Under the pieces are notes generated by a model. It searched no databases and was not told the DNA's origin. It worked only from the letters and a program-made list of their open reading frames with translations. This document shows positions 6,611 to 11,453 of a stretch of 14,297 nucleotides of DNA, piece by piece. The stretch's first letter is position 1; every line of letters starts with the position of its first letter. Both the position numbers and the translations under genes were made by a program. Source of the DNA: Pseudomonadota bacterium (GTDB lineage: Bacteria > Pseudomonadota > Gammaproteobacteria > Burkholderiales > Nitrosomonadaceae); the NCBI GenBank assembly GCA_018240935.1, contig JAFEEV010000020.1, positions 1 through 14,297 on the forward strand, in the 5' to 3' direction.

Positions 6611-7271
6611 GGGGTTTTACCGGTGAATGAGGATGGTTTACCCTGTTCCGGGCCGCCGCGGCACGCTGGATTGCGGCTTGAACGATCGCTCTCTTGCGCT
6701 CATCCGCTGAAGCCAGGTTTTTCTCTGCTGGCACGGCGGGCTTGTGCTTGGATTCTGTCTTGCCGGCTCGTTTTTCGCGCTCCAGCCGCAGCAAGCGGAA
6801 TTGGTGGCGCGCACGCGCGTTATCGGCTGCTTGTTTCCTGTCAGTATCATTCTTGTCTTCGTCAATAGGCACCAAGCTGATGCAATCCATCGGACAAGGC
6901 GCGATGCATAATTCACAGCCGGTGCACTCCGCTGCGATGACAGTATGCAGTTGCTTGCCGGATCCGGCGATGGCATCCACAGGACAAGCCCGAATGCAGA
7001 ACGTGCAACCGATGCACAGCTGCTCATCAATCCAAGCAACGACTTTGTCAAAACGGGGAAAACCGTGCGACGTATTCAGCGGCTTGGACGCCACACCCAA
7101 CAACCGCGCTAATTTCTCGATACCTTCCTGACCGCCGGGCGGACATTGATTGATATCCGCGCTCCCTGCCGCGATGGCTTCCGCATAGGGTTTGCAGCCG
7201 GGAAAACCGCATTTACCGCATTGCGTTTGCGGCAGCAGCGCGTCGATTTCTTCTATCAACAACGGATTCAT
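6597..7271 (-). CDS. rnfB: RnfB/RsxB-type iron-sulfur protein lacking the membrane anchor
   Basis: The protein has 224 residues. An N-terminal 4Fe-4S domain uses Cys18, Cys21, Cys26 and Cys43 (QCGKCGFPGC then NQCPPGG). Two ferredoxin clusters follow, with Cys86, 89, 92, 96 and Cys116, 119, 122, 126. The last 90 residues are charged, Ala-rich and probably disordered. In gammaproteobacteria RnfB begins with a membrane helix that anchors it to the Rnf/Rsx electron-transport complex; here the protein starts directly at the equivalent of the soluble part (MNPLLIEEIDALLPQ). No rnfA, C, D, G or E gene is nearby, so it may act alone as a cytoplasmic electron carrier. I chose the ATG at 7271 over one 11 codons upstream, which would overlap pyrD and add a basic tail unlike the family. 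It overlaps nth by 14 bases. Confidence 0.88.
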   Translation of the reverse strand: MNPLLIEEIDALLPQTQCGKCGFPGCKPYAEAIAAGSADINQCPPGGQEGIEKLARLLGVASKPLNTSHGFPRFDKVVAWIDEQLCIGCTFCIRACPVDAIAGSGKQLHTVIAAECTGCELCIAPCPMDCISLVPIDEDKNDTDRKQAADNARARHQFRLLRLEREKRAGKTESKHKPAVPAEKNLASADERKRAIVQAAIQRAAAARNRVNHPHSPVKPHERS

Positions 7272-7284
7272 TGCTATTCGATCT

Positions 7285-8307
7285 CTATTTCTCGCGCCGG
7301 GCACAAGCTACCCGGGCGATTTCCTTAACCAAATCCGGGCCGCGATAAATCAAGCCGGTATATAACTGTATCAAGCTTGCTCCGGCCGTTAGTTTGCCGT
7401 GCGCATCGTCCGCCGACATGATGCCGCCAACGCCGATAATAGGCACGGCGCCTTGCAGCAGGCAATGCAGTTGCCGAATGACCGCAGTGGCGCGTTGCGT
7501 TAACGGCGCGCCGCTCAATCCGCCGCTTTCCTGTGCTTGCGGCAAATGTTCGATACCCGTGCGCGTGATCGTAGTGTTGGTGGCAATCACGCCGTCGATG
7601 CGATGTTTCATCAGCAGCGCGGCAATGGCCTGGATTTGCATTTCATCCAGATCGGGCGCGATTTTGACCGCCATCGGCACATATTTTCCATGCCTTTGCG
7701 CCAGCCCGGCTTGTTCCGATTTTAATCTACCGAGTAGCTCATCGAGCGCATCGGCGGCTTGCAATTGCCGCAAATTCTGAGTGTTCGGCGACGAGATATT
7801 GACCGTCACATAGCTGGCATAACGGTAAACCTTCTGGAGCCCGGTCAGATAGTCATCCACGGCTTTTTCCAGCGGGGTATCGAAATTCTTGCCGATATTG
7901 ATGCCCAGTATGCCCCCATAAGCTGAACGTTTGACGTTTTCTACCAATTGATCCACGCCATGATTATTGAAGCCAAGGCGATTAATCAGCGCGCGTGCTT
8001 CGGGAATGCGAAAAATGCGCGGCGCCGGATTGCCCGGTTGAGGGCGCGGCGTGACGGTGCCGATTTCAATAAAACCGAATCCGAGCGCAGCCAGCACGTC
8101 CAGATACTCGCCATTCTTGTCCAATCCGGCAGCCAGTCCGATCGGATTGGGAAAATTCAATCCCATGACAGTGCGCGGTTGACAAGGAATTGAAACGGTT
8201 TTCAATAATCCGAATTTTCTGGCCTGCTCGATTGCGCGGAAAGTCACGCGATGGGCGGATTCGGGATCTAGCTTAAAGAGCAGCGGGCGAAGCAGTGTGT
8301 AGAGCAT
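7285..8307 (-). CDS. pyrD: Dihydroorotate dehydrogenase (quinone), class 2
   Basis: This FMN enzyme oxidises dihydroorotate to orotate, the fourth step of pyrimidine synthesis, and passes the electrons to membrane quinones. The 340-residue length and the N-terminal extension (MLYTLLRPLLFKLDPESAHR) that binds the membrane are typical of class 2. Conserved blocks include AAGLDKNGEYLD, INRLGFNNHG, and VNISSPNTQNLR near residues 169-180, which carries the catalytic Ser of this class. The FMN phosphate region IGVGGI lies near the C-terminus. The start codon has no clear Shine-Dalgarno sequence. The gene lies 43 bases after bpt and 13 bases before rnfB in the same direction. A possible internal promoter lies just upstream. 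Confidence 0.97.
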   Translation of the reverse strand: MLYTLLRPLLFKLDPESAHRVTFRAIEQARKFGLLKTVSIPCQPRTVMGLNFPNPIGLAAGLDKNGEYLDVLAALGFGFIEIGTVTPRPQPGNPAPRIFRIPEARALINRLGFNNHGVDQLVENVKRSAYGGILGINIGKNFDTPLEKAVDDYLTGLQKVYRYASYVTVNISSPNTQNLRQLQAADALDELLGRLKSEQAGLAQRHGKYVPMAVKIAPDLDEMQIQAIAALLMKHRIDGVIATNTTITRTGIEHLPQAQESGGLSGAPLTQRATAVIRQLHCLLQGAVPIIGVGGIMSADDAHGKLTAGASLIQLYTGLIYRGPDLVKEIARVACARREK

Positions 8308-8315
8308 GGCGGAGT

Positions 8316-8344
8316 TTTATAATGAAAGGGTTCGCCGGTTTGAA
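8316..8344 (-). promoter_or_regulatory. Possible internal promoter ahead of pyrD
   Basis: On the minus strand, TTCAAA (8339-8344) and TATAAA (8316-8321) are spaced by 17 bases, matching sigma-70 hexamers at four and five positions. Initiation would fall near 8309, only a couple of bases before the pyrD ATG, so the transcript would be almost leaderless. This is weak evidence from pattern only. Confidence 0.28.
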
Positions 8345-8350
8345 TCGATT

Positions 8351-9070
8351 TCACGCCAGAATACTGTCGTCCAGCACGATCCATTGATTGTTGATCAACA
8401 CTTCAAGCGGCTGAAAATTGGCTTTGTAGCGCATTTTCCGGTTTTCTTTGATCCAATAGCCCAAATAAAGGTAATCCAAATCAAATTTCCGGCATTGCTC
8501 GATCTGCCATAAGATGTTGTAAGTGCCGAAACTCGCATGCGCCACCTCGGCATCATAAAAAGTATAAACCGACGATAGTCCGTCCGGCAGCACATCGATG
8601 ATACTGACCATGCGCAGTTGCTCATTTTCATGAAATTCGACCAATCTTGAATTCACATGGCTTTGCAGGAGAAAATTGTGATACTGCTCACGGCAATCCT
8701 GGTCCATGCCGCCGCCATAGTGACGTTTTGTCTGGTAGCGCTGGTAGAGCGCATAATGCGCCGCCTTGTAATGCAGCGGATGGACGGTGGCAGCTAAATG
8801 CTGATGCTGCTTCCACACGCGGCGCTGCGTACGCTTGGGCGTGAAGGCCTTTACGTCAACCCGCACGGAAAGGCACGCGTGGCAGTGTTCGCAGCAAGGA
8901 CGGTAGGTGTAATGGCCGCTGCGGCGAAAACCGGCTTGCACCAATTTCCCGTAAGCTTGCGCATCGATCAGATGCTCCGGAGTAACGACCTCGGAACAAG
9001 CCAATTTACCGGGCAAATAACTGCACGCATAAGGATTGGTGGTATGAAATTTAAGCGCAGGTATCTGCAA
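8351..9070 (-). CDS. bpt: Aspartate/glutamate leucyltransferase
   Basis: Bpt attaches leucine from Leu-tRNA to proteins with N-terminal Asp or Glu, marking them for ClpS-ClpAP breakdown in the bacterial N-end rule. The 239-residue protein has the family's Cys-rich start (NPYACSYLPG, then YRPCCEHCHACLSVRVDV), the FTPKRTQRRVW segment, and the C-terminal GNAT-like part with YLYLGYWIKENRKMRYK. It begins with TTG at 9068-9070, immediately after the in-frame TAA of aat; no earlier start is possible and no nearby ATG exists. GGAG in the last codons of aat, seven bases ahead, supports the TTG. The two tRNA-dependent transferases of the same pathway are therefore made from one transcript. Confidence 0.95.
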   Translation of the reverse strand: MQIPALKFHTTNPYACSYLPGKLACSEVVTPEHLIDAQAYGKLVQAGFRRSGHYTYRPCCEHCHACLSVRVDVKAFTPKRTQRRVWKQHQHLAATVHPLHYKAAHYALYQRYQTKRHYGGGMDQDCREQYHNFLLQSHVNSRLVEFHENEQLRMVSIIDVLPDGLSSVYTFYDAEVAHASFGTYNILWQIEQCRKFDLDYLYLGYWIKENRKMRYKANFQPLEVLINNQWIVLDDSILA

Positions 9071-9769
9071 TTATTCGCTCCGCGTACGAACAAAGTTCCA
9101 TTTTCTGCCCGGTTCGATTCCAGAGATCAAGGCATCGAGTTTTTGACTGAATTCCGCTCTGGAAATTTCCCGCGCACCCAATGACGCCAAATGATCGGTT
9201 CTAACCTGGCAATCGATCATGCCATATTCCCAGTATTGTAGCTGCTTTACCAAGTGTACGAAGGCGATTTTTGAAGCATCCGGCTGGCGTGAAAACATCG
9301 ACTCGCCGAAAAATACTTTTCCCAGCGCTACTCCGTAAAGTCCGCCGGCCAATTCGCCATCGACCCAGGTTTCCACCGAGTGCGCCAGCCCCATTTCGTG
9401 AAGCGCGCTGTAAGCCGCGATCATTTGCGGGTGTATCCAGGTTCCGGCTTGCCCTGCGCGCGGCGCAGCGCAAGCTTGCATCACTTCAGTAAAGCTACGA
9501 TCCGTGCAAACGTGATAGTGGTCTTTTTTGAGTGTTTTGCGTAATGACCGGGAAATTTTTAATTCAGCAGGAAACAACACCATCCGGGGATCAGGACTCC
9601 ACCAAAGGATCGGATCGTCTTCATTGAACCAAGGGAAAATGCCTTTGCGATAAGCCGCCAGCAAGCGCTGCGGCGAAAGATCCCCGCCCACGGCCAATAA
9701 CCCGTTGGGCTGGGTAAGCGCATTTTCCACGGGTGGAAACAACGTGAACGAGCTCATTCCAGGAATCAT
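9071..9769 (-). CDS. aat: Leucyl/phenylalanyl-tRNA-protein transferase
   Basis: Aat moves Leu or Phe from tRNA to proteins with N-terminal Lys or Arg, creating a destabilising N-terminus that ClpS delivers to ClpAP. The 232-residue protein carries the family blocks NGLLAVGGDLSPQRLLAAYRKG, IFPWF, DPILWWSPDPRMVL, the WIHPQM segment and LAGGLYGVALGKVFFGESMFS near the catalytic pocket. Length matches the E. coli enzyme. Two starts are possible: ATG at 9769 (used here) and ATG at 9757, which begins MSSFTLFPP; the conserved part starts only after both. It is the first gene of the six-gene minus-strand run and has its own upstream promoter. Confidence 0.95.
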   Translation of the reverse strand: MIPGMSSFTLFPPVENALTQPNGLLAVGGDLSPQRLLAAYRKGIFPWFNEDDPILWWSPDPRMVLFPAELKISRSLRKTLKKDHYHVCTDRSFTEVMQACAAPRAGQAGTWIHPQMIAAYSALHEMGLAHSVETWVDGELAGGLYGVALGKVFFGESMFSRQPDASKIAFVHLVKQLQYWEYGMIDCQVRTDHLASLGAREISRAEFSQKLDALISGIEPGRKWNFVRTRSE

Positions 9770-9795
9770 TTTTCCATCTGTTTAATTCATCGATG

Positions 9796-9822
9796 ATTTT
9801 ATCAAACCGTCATTCAAGGCAA
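9796..9822 (-). promoter_or_regulatory. aat: Candidate promoter of the aat operon
   Basis: On the minus strand TTGCCT (9817-9822) is followed after 15 bases by TAAAAT (9796-9801), a five-of-six -10 match. A TGA at 9802-9804 directly before it gives an extended -10. Initiation would lie near 9789, about 20 bases before the aat ATG. Confidence 0.5.
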
Positions 9823-9882
9823 TGTGTCATTTATCCCAAATAGATGTCTTTATACAAGCCATTACAGGACAAATATCGCGTT

Positions 9883-9896
9883 ATTTATAGATAAAT
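9883..9896. promoter_or_regulatory. AT-rich palindrome in the divergent promoter region
   Basis: ATTTAT and ATAAAT flank a two-base centre, giving a 14-base dyad between the aat and barrel-gene promoters. It could be an operator, but AT-rich dyads also arise by chance. Confidence 0.25.
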
Positions 9897-9925
9897 GCCC
9901 CATTTTGTGAGATTGTTTGCAGTCA

Positions 9926-9954
9926 AATATCCCGTCCGCAAGCAGCGGGATATT
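9926..9954. promoter_or_regulatory. Inverted repeat upstream of the barrel-gene promoter
   Basis: AATATCCCG at 9926-9934 and CGGGATATT at 9946-9954 form a perfect 9-bp inverted repeat around 11 bases. Its centre is about 83 bases upstream of the predicted start site at 10023. No T-run follows, so a protein-binding site or a cruciform is more likely than a terminator. Confidence 0.45.
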
Positions 9955-9974
9955 CACTGCGTTCTTCCATCATG

Positions 9975-10016
9975 TTGACGCAGATCAATGTTGCTGCAAA
10001 TCTTTTTTTTTATGCT
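9975..10016 (+). promoter_or_regulatory. FNR/ANR-type class II promoter of the outer-membrane gene
   Basis: TTGAC-GCAG-ATCAA at 9975-9988 fits the FNR/ANR box (TTGAT-N4-ATCAA), differing only in T to C at the fifth base. TATGCT at 10011-10016 is a four-of-six -10. If initiation is at 10023, the box is centred at -41.5 and the -10 occupies -12 to -7, the exact class II FNR layout. There is no sigma-70 -35 at the usual place, as expected for an activator-dependent promoter. Confidence 0.6.
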
Positions 10017-10072
10017 GTGACGGTTTTGAAGTCAGCTAAAAAAAAAACCAAACCACCTCTAAGGAGAATTAT

Positions 10073-10990
10073 ATGAAGTATTTTTTGCAAAAGGAAAAAT
10101 TAGCCCTCAATTTTATTGCCGGTTCGCTTTTGACCGCTTTTTCATTGGCTGCACCTCAAGTTGTGGCTGCCGATGGAGCGGCTGAACGTATCAGACTTCT
10201 AGAGCAAAGACTGCAAGCCATTCAAATGGAATTGGAAAAAGTAAAATCAGAATCTTCCCAGGCTGCGCAGAAGGTCAATACGATCGAGCAAACCACCAAT
10301 CAGACCGTGCAGAAAGTAAATACAATCGAAAAAAATAATACGGCCATGAAAGAAACTTTAGACCCGCTCAAGGAGCGTGTGGGATTAACTGTGACAGAGA
10401 AACAGAAAAAGTTGTTTTTTAGGGGTGGTTTCGCCCACATGTTGGAAGGCCGCGATGGTTCGAGCATACGAAGTGACGTTGTTCCTTTGGGTGTACAAGA
10501 ACGCTCAGGGACAAATGGATGGTATGCAGGCGCAGGCCTCGATTGGGGGTTAACTAGAGATCTGTTCGGTTTAATGCCAAAAACAACGCTTTTTGCAGAA
10601 TTAATGTTCGAATACAAAGAATTCGGCTCTACTCCGGGTAACGCTTTGGCTAACAATCCTACCTTACTGGCTGGTGGCGCATTAAACCCACGCAGTGTTA
10701 CTGTTAGTCAATTTTCATTATCTGCGTCACCAAAAATTAAATTCTTCGAAGGATCAAAAGTTAGGCCTTGGGTGATTCCTTTTGGTCTTGCCGTTCATGT
10801 TGTAAGCCCGACTACTGAATCGATCACCTATTTAGCGCCAGGCGTTCATTTTGGCGCGGGTGTTGACTGGAATTTTTATAAAGACTTCTTTATCGGTATT
10901 GACGGTCGTTACAATGTGACAGCAGGCAAGATGGATGGAGTGCGCATTGATGGGATGACTGCCGGTGGCTACATTGGCGTTGGTTTCTAA
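10073..10990 (+). CDS. Outer-membrane beta-barrel protein with periplasmic coiled coil
   Basis: The 305-residue precursor has a signal peptide to about residue 33 (VVA, then ADG). Residues 36-100 form a predicted coiled coil that includes a near repeat of QKVNTIE at a 14-residue spacing, equal to two heptads. From about 113 to the end, alternating hydrophobic strands and the final Gly-Phe (GGYIGVGF) indicate a small outer-membrane barrel of about eight strands, with the C-terminal Phe used for BAM recognition. The coiled coil would lie in the periplasm and could form trimers or contact peptidoglycan. The ribosome site AAGGAG at 10061-10066 is six bases from the ATG. An FNR-type promoter lies upstream and a terminator follows, so it is probably a single gene induced at low oxygen. 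No named family could be assigned; a pore or surface-stability role is possible. Confidence 0.8.
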   Translation: MKYFLQKEKLALNFIAGSLLTAFSLAAPQVVAADGAAERIRLLEQRLQAIQMELEKVKSESSQAAQKVNTIEQTTNQTVQKVNTIEKNNTAMKETLDPLKERVGLTVTEKQKKLFFRGGFAHMLEGRDGSSIRSDVVPLGVQERSGTNGWYAGAGLDWGLTRDLFGLMPKTTLFAELMFEYKEFGSTPGNALANNPTLLAGGALNPRSVTVSQFSLSASPKIKFFEGSKVRPWVIPFGLAVHVVSPTTESITYLAPGVHFGAGVDWNFYKDFFIGIDGRYNVTAGKMDGVRIDGMTAGGYIGVGF

Positions 10991-11082
10991 GGTATGAGTT
11001 GTATGATCTTTAATCGATAACCATAAGCTCTATTTTTTACTCGTTCGCAGCCAGAAGAGTATGAGTGCGGAACGAAGCCTTC

Positions 11083-11116
11083 ACACCTCGTTATTTGTTT
11101 AGCGGGGTGTTTTTTT
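11083..11116 (+). terminator. Intrinsic terminator after the barrel gene
   Basis: ACACCTCG at 11083-11090 pairs with CGGGGTGT at 11103-11110 through one G-T pair, around a 12-base loop, followed by seven T bases. It lies about 90 bases after the stop codon at 10990. Confidence 0.75.
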
Positions 11117-11169
11117 ATGACCCCTTCGGCAGCCGCGCATAGGGATTTCCTAATGCAGCGATAAACTAA

Positions 11170-11273
11170 GGAAGCACTGAAAAACTTCCGCGCTAGATCA
11201 TGCTATCAAAATCAGATTTGACTACTCGCAAACCGCGCTTTCTCGCCTGATTCCGCCTTGTCTGACTGCTTCC
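11170..11273. mobile_element. 104-bp MITE-like element with IS5-type ends
   Basis: The left end begins GGAAGCACTGA and the right end, read on the other strand, begins GGAAGCAGTCAGA, so the first seven bases match exactly and the rest is degenerate. CTAA is present directly on both sides (11166-11169 and 11274-11277), a 4-bp target duplication that fits the YTAR preference of the IS5 group. No transposase can be coded in 104 bases, so it would move only with a transposase supplied elsewhere. It may instead be an internally deleted insertion sequence. Confidence 0.55.
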
Positions 11274-11405
11274 CTAATTTGTTTCTTTTTTCTTTTCTTT
11301 TTACAGAATGTTGTTGGCGATTAATGCCAATTTGATGCATTTAACTGTCGTAGCTTTATCATTCATTAAATTCTTCTGGGGGGTAATTATCTTTCGTACC
11401 AGTGA

Positions 11406-11441
11406 AAACACAACTGCCAGCTTACGCTGGCAGTTGTGTTT
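11406..11441 (-). terminator. Terminator of the multicopper oxidase gene
   Basis: A perfect 16-bp stem, 11406-11421 with 11426-11441, closes a TTAC loop. On the minus strand it follows the oxidase stop codon by 12 bases and is followed by TTTT; on the plus strand TGTTT follows. It is likely to act in both directions between convergent units. Confidence 0.8.
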
Positions 11442-11453
11442 GTTTACTTCAGA

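Larger units (their letters stand above)
10991..11453. other. Noncoding interval
   Basis: After the barrel gene this stretch holds an imperfect inverted repeat at 11041-11074, the terminator at 11083-11116, the MITE-like insert with its CTAA flanks, a pyrimidine-rich tract at 11278-11302, a short TTGGC/GCCAA dyad (11314-11330), and the terminator of the convergent oxidase gene. No convincing gene was found in it. Confidence 0.6.

Noticed and set aside
9926..9954. The perfect inverted repeat as a transcription terminator
   Set aside because: It is between divergent genes and has no T-run on either strand.
11278..11302. Pyrimidine-rich tract as a functional element
   Set aside because: Low-complexity sequence with no pairing partner and no nearby start or promoter that would use it.
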